From: Pseudomonadota bacterium
GTDB taxonomy: Bacteria > Pseudomonadota > Alphaproteobacteria > Caulobacterales > Caulobacteraceae
NCBI GenBank assembly: GCA_023451375.1
Contig: JAEXZS010000051.1
Location: 1 to 8,589 of the forward strand
Length of the DNA: 8,589 bases
Direction: 5' to 3'
In this document: positions 1 through 6,144 of the stretch, piece by piece
Numbering within the stretch: the stretch's first letter is position 1
How the letters are laid out: each line of letters starts with the position of its first letter
Position numbers and translations under genes: made by a program
The notes under the pieces: model-generated
The model's database searches: none
Told to the model about the DNA's origin: nothing
The model's input: only the letters and a program-made list of their open reading frames with translations

Positions 1-64
1 CACCGGCCTCCTGCTCCCGCAGGATCCCGATGATCTGCTCTTCCGTGAACCTCGATCGCTTCAT
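1..64 (-). CDS. IS3-family transposase OrfA, N-terminal 21 codons only
   Basis: Read on the minus strand from the ATG at 64-62, the peptide begins MKRSRFTEEQIIGILREQ, the characteristic opening of OrfA from IS3-family transposases (probably the IS407-like group). This is the start of the helix-turn-helix that binds the element's terminal repeats. In this family OrfA is normally joined to the DDE-domain OrfB by programmed frameshifting. A Shine-Dalgarno-like AAGGA (rc of 73-77) sits 8 bases before the ATG, which supports the start. The gene runs off the window after 21 codons, so whether the transposase is intact cannot be judged. Confidence 0.85.
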   Translation of the reverse strand, partial: MKRSRFTEEQIIGILREQEAG

Positions 65-127
65 TCTGTCCGTCCTTCGTTGGGCGGACTCTAGCTATTC
101 CTGGAGGAGTTTCAGGGGGTCACGTCA
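1..127 (-). mobile_element. End of an IS3-family insertion sequence (partial)
   Basis: The first ~127 bases are the upstream end of an IS3-family element whose body lies off the left edge. What shows this is the beginning of OrfA on the minus strand, preceded by a short leader and a terminal stretch that, read outward on the plus strand, contains GGAGGAGTTTCAGGGGGTCA and finishes with CA. IS3-family ends typically terminate in TG...CA. The exact tip is uncertain: it could be near 122 or 127, because the other end and the target-site duplication are outside the window. The element is a likely late insertion into the island DNA beside it. Confidence 0.7.
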
Positions 128-193
128 AAGCCTCTCCCCGAAGCGAACGGAATCGTTCGTCTTAACCAAACAGTCAAAGCAATCGGGAGATCC

Positions 194-829
194 GTGCAGG
201 GCCTGAACGATTCCGTTTCTCGAGCGAGAATGGTTCAGCAGGCGTTGGTAGGTGCTGATCTAGCGTTCTCAAGTGAGTCTAAGATTGTCTACGCAATGCT
301 AGACTGTGCTCAGCGAGATTTGGAGGTGGAGAGACGGCTTGCAGATCATCCCGATTTACGTATCCCATACGAGGAGCACTTAGACCGTGTGCAAGCCCTC
401 ATAAAAATGCAAAAGGGGAATGAGGAAAGCGTTCAAAGACAAGATTTCACTATCAGCAGTGCAGTTGGTACAGGAAGCTTCGACCCTCCAACTGCGCTAT
501 CGGATCAAAGGGCGCATGAGATTGTGCAGCGGAGATATCAAGAACTACTTGCAAGACGGAAGGAGATTTACAAAGCGGTCCGGATAGAGATTGACGCTGA
601 ACCGTGTCTCAAGCCGCACATGAAGAAGTTCCTTGAAGCGATCGGTCGGGAAGATATCTGGGCGCACGTTGGAGATGAACATATAGGAGTGCCGCGACCG
701 CATGAGCGTGCAAGATCTCGTATTCATCCGGGGCCAATATTCGCCGTGTCCCCCCCGGCCGGCACGAACCCGCTCTTGGAACAGGTGTTAGGAGTGAACG
801 CGCAGAAGCCGAGACTCGAACAAGGTTAG
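194..829 (+). CDS. Hypothetical protein in AT-richer island DNA
   Basis: I do not recognise this 211-residue product. It looks soluble and mostly helical, with a charged middle (about residues 40-80 and 105-150, rich in E, R, K and Q), and a proline/glycine-rich tail from about residue 165. No signal peptide, membrane segment or cysteine motif is seen. Codon use is unlike the core genes: a hand count of bases 361-420 gives 28 G+C of 60, against 50 of 60 for bases 5521-5580, so it is probably foreign. The GTG start at 194 has a purine run GGGAGA at 185-190, rather close; an ATG at 230 is an alternative. The same frame stays open upstream to a TAG at 92-94, inside the insertion-sequence end. 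The gene may therefore have lost its 5' end when the element inserted. Whether it is expressed is unknown. Confidence 0.5.
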   Translation: MQGLNDSVSRARMVQQALVGADLAFSSESKIVYAMLDCAQRDLEVERRLADHPDLRIPYEEHLDRVQALIKMQKGNEESVQRQDFTISSAVGTGSFDPPTALSDQRAHEIVQRRYQELLARRKEIYKAVRIEIDAEPCLKPHMKKFLEAIGREDIWAHVGDEHIGVPRPHERARSRIHPGPIFAVSPPAGTNPLLEQVLGVNAQKPRLEQG

Positions 830-1168
830 TACATATGCCGTCACCTACTGCAAAACCTTCGCATAAAAGTCTAACCACGGTGTGAGAGGTTCGAGAGCAA
901 GTGAAGCTGTAGGTGCGATAACGGCGCATGAACCCACCCGACGTACGTTAGCGCGCGTTTGGATCATCTACAAAGAAAAACCCTTTGGGGCACTGCTCGT
1001 GGTCCTCGCGGTGAGCGCAGAACCCAGTGGAAGCGACCTATGTTCCGCCATCCACCCCTCTCGGCCATCCAGCATTCGGATTCAAGCGCTGGCGCGGAGT
1101 TCGGCCGCGCGTCGATTCCTAGTATCAAGCCATTGCAGGGGCGCAGGGACGCGACGGATAACGGCACG
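830..1168 (+). other. Non-coding stretch between two island genes
   Basis: About 340 bases without a convincing gene. Frames open here (for example 882-1172, or the upstream extension of the next gene back to a TTG at 959) give arginine/serine-rich translations with no family resemblance and no ribosome-binding site. No tRNA-like fold, strong hairpin followed by a T-run, or Caulobacter-type promoter was found. It may hold the promoter of the GIY-YIG gene or decayed sequence. Confidence 0.4.
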
Positions 1169-1843
1169 ATGATTGAAGCGTCACAGCCGACCTCGAACGA
1201 AGGCATAGTTTACGTCCTGACCAACGAAGCCATGCCAGGCATCGTGAAGATCGGCAGGACCTCCGGCGACACCGTTGAGCGGCGCGTCGCAGAGTTAAGC
1301 CGGGCCACAGGCGTTCCACTGCCCTTCCGCGTAGCCGTAGCCCGACGGGTGCACGATGCGGTCAAGGTGGAGAAAGCGCTTCACGTGGCGTTTGGTCGTG
1401 AGCGTGTGAACCCGGCGCGGGAGTTCTTCTCGGTCGAGCCGTTTCGCCTCATCGAACTCCTGAATGCCTTCCCGGGCGTTGACCTGACGCCTGAGGCGGA
1501 GGCTGCCGCTGAGCGAGAGGTGAAAAAGGACGAACCTCAGGCTTATGAAGCCGAGCGAAGCTTCGAACAGAAGAAGCGCCGCCCTCCGCTGAACTTCGAG
1601 GAGATGGGCTTGGAGATCGGATCCGAGCTGATCCACGTCGAAACAGGCGATGTCATCCAGATCGTCGAAGCCAAGAAGGTCCGCCTGCGGAACGAAGTGG
1701 TGTCACTGACCCGTGCGCAGCAGATTGTCTCAGGCGCACCCTACGCGGTCCAGCCTGGTCGATACTGGAAGGCGGCAGACGGTCGTACCGTATCGGAGCA
1801 CTACGAAGCGACCTACCCGCACGATGACGACGCCGACGTTTGA
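1169..1843 (+). CDS. GIY-YIG nuclease-fold protein (T5orf172/MUG113 type) with RAMA-like C-terminus
   Basis: Predicted 224-residue DNA-acting protein. Residues 11-95 form a GIY-YIG domain of the T5orf172/MUG113 type: GIVYVLTN (12-19) for the GIY strand, VKIGRT (26-31) for the YIG strand, arginines R38/R39 in VERRVAEL, glutamate E68 in KVEKALH at the catalytic-acid position, and REFFSVEP (84-91) closing the domain. A charged linker (about 107-141) follows. Residues 146-213 have strands, then VVSLTRAQQIV and GRYWKAADG, the layout of RAMA-type domains found with restriction and DNA-methylation systems; this second assignment is my inference. The ATG at 1169 is chosen because upstream residues in the same frame are not family-like. 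Its Shine-Dalgarno is poor (AGGGA at 1145-1149 is too far). It sits alone as island cargo. Possible roles are nicking or sensing of modified or foreign DNA; nothing in the window proves one. The nuclease fold is secure, the target unknown. Confidence 0.85.
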   Translation: MIEASQPTSNEGIVYVLTNEAMPGIVKIGRTSGDTVERRVAELSRATGVPLPFRVAVARRVHDAVKVEKALHVAFGRERVNPAREFFSVEPFRLIELLNAFPGVDLTPEAEAAAEREVKKDEPQAYEAERSFEQKKRRPPLNFEEMGLEIGSELIHVETGDVIQIVEAKKVRLRNEVVSLTRAQQIVSGAPYAVQPGRYWKAADGRTVSEHYEATYPHDDDADV

Positions 1844-1871
1844 TCGTTGAAAGGGGTCATGGCGGTGGGGT

Positions 1872-2013
1872 CCTGCAGGTATGACGCAGGTCGAATTCCA
1901 GAGCGTTCCCACGCTAACGATCGCAAACTAGAGAACGCCTGAAACACCCCCTCAGGCCGATCTGGGAAGTCTGTGGGTGCACGCTCTCGTGGAGAGCTGA
2001 AACGGCCCTGAAA
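1872..2013. repeat. Cluster of small inverted and direct repeats beside the attachment site
   Basis: This gap between the GIY-YIG gene and the tRNA scar has no gene. It holds several short repeats: GCAGGT twice, 11 bases apart (1875-1880 and 1886-1891); a hairpin AGCGT-tccc-ACGCT (1902-1915); a hairpin GCTCTC-gtg-GAGAGC (1983-1997); and CTGAAA three times (1939-1944, 1997-2002, 2008-2013). Phage-type integrases and excisionases bind short repeats flanking their core site, so these could be such arm sites. Individual matches of 5-6 bases also occur by chance. None is followed by a T-run, so a terminator is not supported. Confidence 0.3.
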
Positions 2014-2054
2014 GCCATACCCCGCCTGGGTTTGAACGCTACACTTCCGTCGAT

Positions 2055-2099
2055 TTCGTAATGAGGGGGTCGCGTGTTCGAGTCACGCAAGCGGCACCA
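2055..2099 (+). pseudogene. 3' fragment of tRNA-Thr(CGU): attachment-site scar of a genomic island
   Basis: The bases spell the 3' part of a tRNA: anticodon loop TTCGTAA (2055-2061, anticodon CGT at 2057-2059), 3' anticodon strand TGAGG (2062-2066), a perfect T-arm GCGTG-TTCGAGT-CACGC (2072-2088), acceptor strand AAGCGGC (2089-2095), discriminator A and encoded CCA (2096-2099). The preceding bases TCGAT (2050-2054) cannot pair properly with TGAGG. No D-arm and no matching 5' acceptor strand (GCCGCTT) lies within the expected distance upstream, so only the 3' half is present. Homology begins at the anticodon loop, a common crossover place for tyrosine recombinases. The fragment is best read as attL/attR of an island integrated into the tRNA-Thr gene, with the island to the left. 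It should not give a functional tRNA. Confidence 0.85.
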
Positions 2100-2139
2100 T
2101 TTTTCCCCTTTGGAACACCGTCGCCGATGACGTCGGCCG

Positions 2140-4509
2140 TCAGGGTCGACCGGCGGCTGGAGAGCCCGCGGCGGGGACAGGCGTCTGGCCTTCCGGCGCG
2201 ACGACACGGAACGTCGCCACCGGGCCGCCCTGGGCCGACGGGGCGACCCAGACGTCGAAGAGGCCGGGCTCCACGACGGATTGCAGTTCGGAGTTGACGA
2301 AGGTCAGCTGCGAGGGCCGCAGGTCGAAGGCCACCCGCGCCGACTGCCCCGGCTGCAGCAGCACCGCCTTGAAGTCCTTCAGCAGCCGCCCCGGCTGGGT
2401 CAGACTGGCGACGCGGTCGTGGATGTAGAGCTGCACCGTCTCCTCGGCCGGGCGCGCGCCGTGGTTGGTCACCGTCACCGCCACCTCCAGCGAACCGTCC
2501 AGCGGCAGCTCCTGCCCGCTCAGCTCGATCGCGCCGTACTCGATCCTGCCGTAGGTCAGCCCGTGGCCGAAGGGATAGAGGGCGGTGTTCGGCGTCTCGC
2601 GATAGCGGGCCTTGTACTCCTCTTCCTCCAGGTTCGGATCGGCGGGACGGCCGGTGTTCTTGCGGTCGTAGTAAAAGGGCTGCTGGCCCGAGCGGCGCGG
2701 GAAGCTGATCGGCAGGCGGCCCGAGGGTCCGAAGTCCCCGAACATGACATCGGCGATGGCGTGGCCCGACTCGCTGCCCAGGAACCAGGTCACCAGGATG
2801 GCCTGGGCGTTGCGCACCGCGCCGCTCAGCGCCAGCGCCCGGCCGTTCTTCAGCACCACCACCATCGGCTTGCCGACGGCGGCGACGGCCTCGACCAGTT
2901 GCTGCTGCGCCTCCGGCACGACGATGTCGGTGCGCGACTGCGCCTCGCCCGACATGCGCTGGCTTTCGCCGATGGCCAGGACCACCACGTCGGCGGCGCG
3001 CGCGGCCTCGACCGCCGCCTCGACGCCGCCCTCCAGCGGTCCCTCGACGCCGGAGCCGCGCGTGACGGTCAGCAGCGACGGGTCGGTCATCGCCGCGCGG
3101 AAGCCGGCGTCCAGCGCCACGCGCCGGCTCGTGTCGCCCCAGATGGTCCAGGGGCCGAAGACATTGTCCACGTCGTCGGCGAACGGGCCGATCAGGGCGA
3201 TGCGTTGGCCGGCCTTGTTCAGCGGCAGCAGGTCGCCGTCGTTCTTCAGCATGACGATGGATTCGCGCGCCGCCTCTCGGGCCAGGGCGTAGTGGGCCTC
3301 GGACCCGACCATGGCCCGCTCGCGGGCTTCGTCCGTGCCGCGATAGGGATTGTCGAACAGGCCCAGGGCGGCCTTGGTTCGCAGCACGCGGCGCACGGCC
3401 TGGTCCACCCGCGCCATCGGCACGTCGCCCGACCGTACAAGGTCCGGAAGGTGTTGCAGGAACAGGCCCGAGACCATGCTGACGTCCACCCCGGCCATCA
3501 GGGCCAGCCGGGTGGCGTCGCGCCCGTCCTCGGCGAAACCGTGCGCCACCAGCTCCTGCTCGGAGGTGTAGTCGGACAGGACGAAGCCCTGGAAATCCCA
3601 ATCGTCGCGCAGGATCTCGGTCAGCAGCTCGCGGTTGGCCGAGGCGGGCACGCCGTTGACGTCGTTGAAGGCGGTCATGATGGCCAGGCAGCCCGCGTCC
3701 ACCGCCGCCTTGAACGGCGGCAGGAAGACCCCGCGCAAGGTCTGCTCGCTCATGTCCGTGGTGTTGTACTCCACGCCGCCGATGGCGGCGGAATAGCCGG
3801 CCATGTGCTTGGCCGTGGCCAGGATGGCGTCGGGATGGTCCAGCCCCTTGTCGCCCTGGAAGCCGCGCACCCGGGCGGCGGCCAAGAGGTTGTTCAGCGT
3901 CACGTCCTCGCCGGCGCCCTCGACCACCCGGCCCCAGCGCTGGTCGCGGGCCACGTCGACCATCGGCGCATAGGTCTGGTGCACGGCCGAGACCGCCATC
4001 TCCAGCGCGGCCGCCTGGGCGGTGCGTCGCGCCAGCTCGGGATTGAAGGCCGCCGCCTCGGCCAGCGGCACGGGGAAGACCGTCTTCAGCCCGTGGATCA
4101 CGTCAGCGGCGAACAGCAGGGGAATGCCCAGCCGGCTCTCCTCCACCGCCACGCGCTGGATGGTCCGGCCCATGGCCGCGCCGATGCCGTTGAACAGCGA
4201 GCCGACCTGGCCGGCTCGGATCATGGCGGTCACCCGCGCCGGGTCGCCCTGGCCGTCCAGCGGATTGACGTTCAGGGGCCGCCAGCGGAACGGGTCCGCC
4301 AGCAGGTTCAGCTGACCCGCCTTTTCCTCGATCGTCATCCGCGCGATCAGGTCCTCGATCCTGTCGGCGTGGCGCTGGACGGGCGAGGGCGTCTGTCCGG
4401 ACGCGGACATGGGGAAACCTCCAAGGCCCACCAGGGTGAGCATGCCGAGGCCGGACAGCAAGGCCCGGCGCGAGGGGGCGAGGTCTTGGGGCGATCGCGT
4501 CGAACTCAT
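2140..4509 (-). CDS. bglX: Periplasmic beta-glucosidase, glycoside hydrolase family 3
   Basis: Retaining family 3 beta-glucosidase of the BglX type, expected to release glucose from oligosaccharides in the periplasm. Residues 13-19 (SRRALLS) are a Tat motif followed by a hydrophobic stretch to about 33, with probable cleavage near 37-39, so it should be exported folded. The N-terminal barrel (about 45-390) includes the substrate-binding KH pair (234-235) and the nucleophile Asp313 in FVLSDYTS. The second domain (about 415-610) has MLKNDGDLLPL and GESQRMSGEAQSRTD, where Glu522 aligns with the acid/base region. TWFLGSESGHAIADVMFGD, then YPFGHGLTYG and a fibronectin-III-like end (about 672-770), match E. 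coli BglX. At 789 residues it is full length. GGAG lies three bases before the ATG. It is convergent with the tRNA scar, whose end is 40 bases from its stop, and divergent from zur. The exact sugar specificity cannot be read from sequence. Confidence 0.95.
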   Translation of the reverse strand: MSSTRSPQDLAPSRRALLSGLGMLTLVGLGGFPMSASGQTPSPVQRHADRIEDLIARMTIEEKAGQLNLLADPFRWRPLNVNPLDGQGDPARVTAMIRAGQVGSLFNGIGAAMGRTIQRVAVEESRLGIPLLFAADVIHGLKTVFPVPLAEAAAFNPELARRTAQAAALEMAVSAVHQTYAPMVDVARDQRWGRVVEGAGEDVTLNNLLAAARVRGFQGDKGLDHPDAILATAKHMAGYSAAIGGVEYNTTDMSEQTLRGVFLPPFKAAVDAGCLAIMTAFNDVNGVPASANRELLTEILRDDWDFQGFVLSDYTSEQELVAHGFAEDGRDATRLALMAGVDVSMVSGLFLQHLPDLVRSGDVPMARVDQAVRRVLRTKAALGLFDNPYRGTDEARERAMVGSEAHYALAREAARESIVMLKNDGDLLPLNKAGQRIALIGPFADDVDNVFGPWTIWGDTSRRVALDAGFRAAMTDPSLLTVTRGSGVEGPLEGGVEAAVEAARAADVVVLAIGESQRMSGEAQSRTDIVVPEAQQQLVEAVAAVGKPMVVVLKNGRALALSGAVRNAQAILVTWFLGSESGHAIADVMFGDFGPSGRLPISFPRRSGQQPFYYDRKNTGRPADPNLEEEEYKARYRETPNTALYPFGHGLTYGRIEYGAIELSGQELPLDGSLEVAVTVTNHGARPAEETVQLYIHDRVASLTQPGRLLKDFKAVLLQPGQSARVAFDLRPSQLTFVNSELQSVVEPGLFDVWVAPSAQGGPVATFRVVAPEGQTPVPAAGSPAAGRP

Positions 4510-4551
4510 GGCGCTCCAGCAGATTCGGCGACGGCTCCCCTCGCCGCCGAA

Positions 4552-4581
4552 CGCCTAGCCGCAGCCGGCCGGAGTCGTCCA
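4552..4581 (-). promoter_or_regulatory. Weak candidate promoter of bglX
   Basis: On the minus strand TGGACGA (4581-4575) and GCTAGGCG (4559-4552), separated by 15 bases, partly resemble the Caulobacter housekeeping promoter (TTGACGS, N10-14, GCTANAWC). Each box has mismatches and the spacing is one base too long. A transcript from here would have a leader of roughly 35-40 bases before the bglX ATG. This is a pattern match by eye only. Confidence 0.25.
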
Positions 4582-4655
4582 GCCCTCGCCGGCGATCGCC
4601 TCTCGTAGCGCCCCCGCTGGCGCAAGGCGCGCCCGGATTGGCGGCCTCCCCGGGG

Positions 4656-4672
4656 CCGTCGTGTTGCGACGG
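4656..4672. repeat. Inverted repeat in front of zur
   Basis: CCGTCG-tgttg-CGACGG is a perfect 6-bp dyad with a 5-base spacer, 26 bases before the zur ATG in the bglX-zur intergenic region. It could be a protein-binding site or a leader hairpin. It is GC-rich and does not resemble the AT-rich dyads usually bound by Zur. No T-run follows, so it is not a classic terminator. Confidence 0.3.
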
Positions 4673-4698
4673 ACGCGCTCAGCCATTAGCTGTGAGGC

Positions 4699-5190
4699 AT
4701 GGGCACCGCCTGCGACCACGAGCACGATCATTCCGGCCTGCACGGCGGCGCCCTGACGCGCGCGTTGGCGGCGGCCGAGGCGCGCACCGCCGAGGCCGGG
4801 GAGCGCATGACCGCGCCGCGCCGCCGGGTGCTGACCCTGCTGCTCGAGGCCGGGGAGCCGGTGAAGGCTTATGACCTGATCGCCCGCTTCGGCGAGGACG
4901 GGCAGGCGGCCAAACCCCCCACCGTCTATCGCGCGCTGGAATTCCTCGAGCGCCAGGGCATGGCGCACCGCATCGCCTCGATCAGCGCCTATGTCGCCTG
5001 CGCCGGGCACGAGGGCGACGCCGCCCATGCGGCCGCCTTCCTGATCTGCGACTGCTGCGGCGCGACGCGCGAGATCAACGGGCCGGACCCGGGCGTGATC
5101 AATGCGGCGGCGGCCGACGCCGGCTACGCCATCGCCCGGACGACCATCGAGGCGCACGGGCGCTGCCTCGCCTGCCGCGAGGCGGCGTGA
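4699..5190 (+). CDS. zur: Zinc uptake regulator, Fur family
   Basis: Fur-family repressor that, with zinc bound, shuts off zinc-import genes. The N-terminus is His-rich (CDHEHDHSGLH, 5-15). A winged helix spans about 36-95 with recognition helix PPTVYRALEFL (73-83). The zinc ligands line up with E. coli Zur: H90, C101, H110 and E125 for the sensing site (the H90-C101 gap is 11 residues as in E. coli; H104 is an alternative to H110), and C117/C120 plus C156/C159 for the structural site. That set separates it from Fur, PerR and Mur. At 163 residues it is a normal length. The ATG at 4699 is preceded very closely by GAGG; an internal ATG at 4807 would remove the His-rich part and is less likely. 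It diverges from bglX and overlaps the next gene by 4 bases. No zinc transporter genes lie nearby, so its targets are elsewhere. Confidence 0.94.
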   Translation: MGTACDHEHDHSGLHGGALTRALAAAEARTAEAGERMTAPRRRVLTLLLEAGEPVKAYDLIARFGEDGQAAKPPTVYRALEFLERQGMAHRIASISAYVACAGHEGDAAHAAAFLICDCCGATREINGPDPGVINAAAADAGYAIARTTIEAHGRCLACREAA

Positions 5191-6083
5191 TCATGGACGC
5201 GGCGCTGTTGGCCCCGCCTCGCCGCCTGTCCGTTCCCATCGACAATCACTGGGGCGCCGGCGAGATGGCCGTGATGGATTTCGGCGATCCGCGGCGGCCG
5301 GTCGACCTGGTGTTCAGCCACGCCAACGGCTTCAACGCCGCCACCTACCGCACCCTTCTGTCGCCCCTGTCGGCCTCCCTGCGCATCTGGGCGCCGGACC
5401 TGCGCGGGCACGGTCTCAGCCGCCTGCCCACCTTCGCCCGGCCCAAGACCAGCTGGCGGGACCATCGCGACGACCTGCTGTCGCTGCTGGAGACGATCGA
5501 CGGTCCGCCGGTGGTGCTGGCCGGCCACTCCATGGGCGGGACCGCCTCGCTGCTGGCGGCGGCCGAGCGGCCCGACCGGGTGTCCAGTCTGGTCCTGTTC
5601 GATCCCGTGATCTGGAAGCGGTCGGCGGTGCTGGCCTTCAACCTCCCCTTCATGCACCGGCTGGCGGCGCGCATCCCCATCGTGGCCTCGACCCTGCGCC
5701 GACGCGCGCGCTTCGACAGCCGCGAACAGGCCATGGCCGCCTATCGCGGGCGGGGCGCCTTCAAGGGCTGGCCGGACATGGCGTTGGCCGACTACCTGTC
5801 CGACGGCCTGGTCGAGGCGGACGGCGGCTTCACCCTCAGCGCCCCGCCGGCGTGGGAGGCGGCCAACTACGCCGCCCAGGCGCACGATCCGTGGCGGGCG
5901 ATGCGGCGCTATCATGGCCCAATTCGCATCCTGAAGGCCGAGCGCGGCGCCCTGACCAGCGTGGCGGCCCATCCGCGCGGGCTGCCCCATGTCGCCGTCG
6001 GGGTCGTTCCCGGCGGCGGCCACCTCTTCCCCATGACCCACGCCGACGTCGCCCGCGACGCCCTGTTCGAGGCCGCGGTGTAG
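5187..6083 (+). CDS. Alpha/beta-fold hydrolase
   Basis: A 298-residue cytoplasmic alpha/beta hydrolase without a signal peptide. The oxyanion-hole strand is VFSHANGFN (42-50), followed by DLRGHG (71-76), the nucleophile elbow GHSMGG with Ser115 (113-118), and the catalytic histidine His279 in PGGGHLFP (275-282). The acid after strand 7, where many members have GxxD, reads KAERGA (250-255) and could be Glu252; alternatively Asp139 in LVLFDPV after strand 6 may serve. An insert at about 145-235 would form the lid. The substrate is not predictable: esterase, lactonase and epoxide hydrolase are all possible. The GTG at 5187 overlaps the zur stop (GTGA), with GAGG four bases before. The ATG at 5193 has the same GAGG ten bases before and is equally possible. 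The overlap implies co-transcription and translational coupling with zur, but a link to zinc is only suggested by position. Confidence 0.92.
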   Translation: MIMDAALLAPPRRLSVPIDNHWGAGEMAVMDFGDPRRPVDLVFSHANGFNAATYRTLLSPLSASLRIWAPDLRGHGLSRLPTFARPKTSWRDHRDDLLSLLETIDGPPVVLAGHSMGGTASLLAAAERPDRVSSLVLFDPVIWKRSAVLAFNLPFMHRLAARIPIVASTLRRRARFDSREQAMAAYRGRGAFKGWPDMALADYLSDGLVEADGGFTLSAPPAWEAANYAAQAHDPWRAMRRYHGPIRILKAERGALTSVAAHPRGLPHVAVGVVPGGGHLFPMTHADVARDALFEAAV

Positions 6084-6100
6084 CACCGGCCTTGTCCCTA

Positions 6101-6114
6101 CCCCTGGAGAGGGG
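6101..6114. terminator. Short GC hairpin after the hydrolase gene
   Basis: CCCCT-ggag-AGGGG is a 5-bp stem with a 4-base loop, 18 bases past the hydrolase stop and before nadD. It could terminate or stabilise the zur-hydrolase transcript, or be a copy of a short intergenic repeat. It is followed by GGAGAAAA rather than a T-run, so intrinsic termination is weakly supported. Confidence 0.3.
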
Positions 6115-6144
6115 GAGAAAACCGTAGGCTGACGATCGGTCCGC

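Larger units (their letters stand above)
1..2054. mobile_element. End of an integrated genomic island (partial)
   Basis: Everything left of the tRNA-Thr fragment is interpreted as island DNA. Integration into a tRNA 3' end leaves the displaced 3' fragment next to the original downstream chromosome, here on the right, with the element's DNA upstream of it. Supporting signs are the AT-richer first kilobase, an insertion-sequence end, an unrecognised ORF and a stand-alone GIY-YIG gene, against uniformly GC-rich housekeeping genes on the right. The integrase and the reconstituted tRNA are predicted at the other, unseen end. The island could be a phage remnant or an integrative element; no structural or transfer gene is visible to decide. 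Confidence 0.6.

Noticed and set aside
959..1168. Upstream extension of the GIY-YIG gene to a TTG codon
   Set aside because: The extra 70 residues do not resemble the family, TTG is a poor start, and no ribosome-binding site precedes it. The domain begins properly after the ATG at 1169.
882..1172. Plus-strand ORF of 96 codons
   Set aside because: It is arginine/serine-rich without motifs, has no good start context, and overlaps only non-coding sequence.
2020..2099. Intact tRNA-Thr gene
   Set aside because: No 5' acceptor strand, D-arm or pairing 5' anticodon strand exists upstream; only the 3' half is present.
1914..2207. Minus-strand ORF containing CRLRDSNTRPPHYE
   Set aside because: That string is the typical spurious translation across a tRNA 3' end; the rest has no protein-like pattern.
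2039..3601. Open reading frame of 520 codons on the minus strand
   Set aside because: It is a shifted frame of bglX, rich in R, G, P and A. Its end (VTRTRDPLITKS) is the familiar translation of a tRNA sequence, which helped reveal the tRNA fragment but is not a protein.
2281..4608. Open reading frame of 775 codons on the plus strand
   Set aside because: It is antisense to bglX, and its translation is a low-complexity mix rich in R, Q, H, G and L with no family resemblance. Long antisense frames are expected opposite GC-rich coding sequence.
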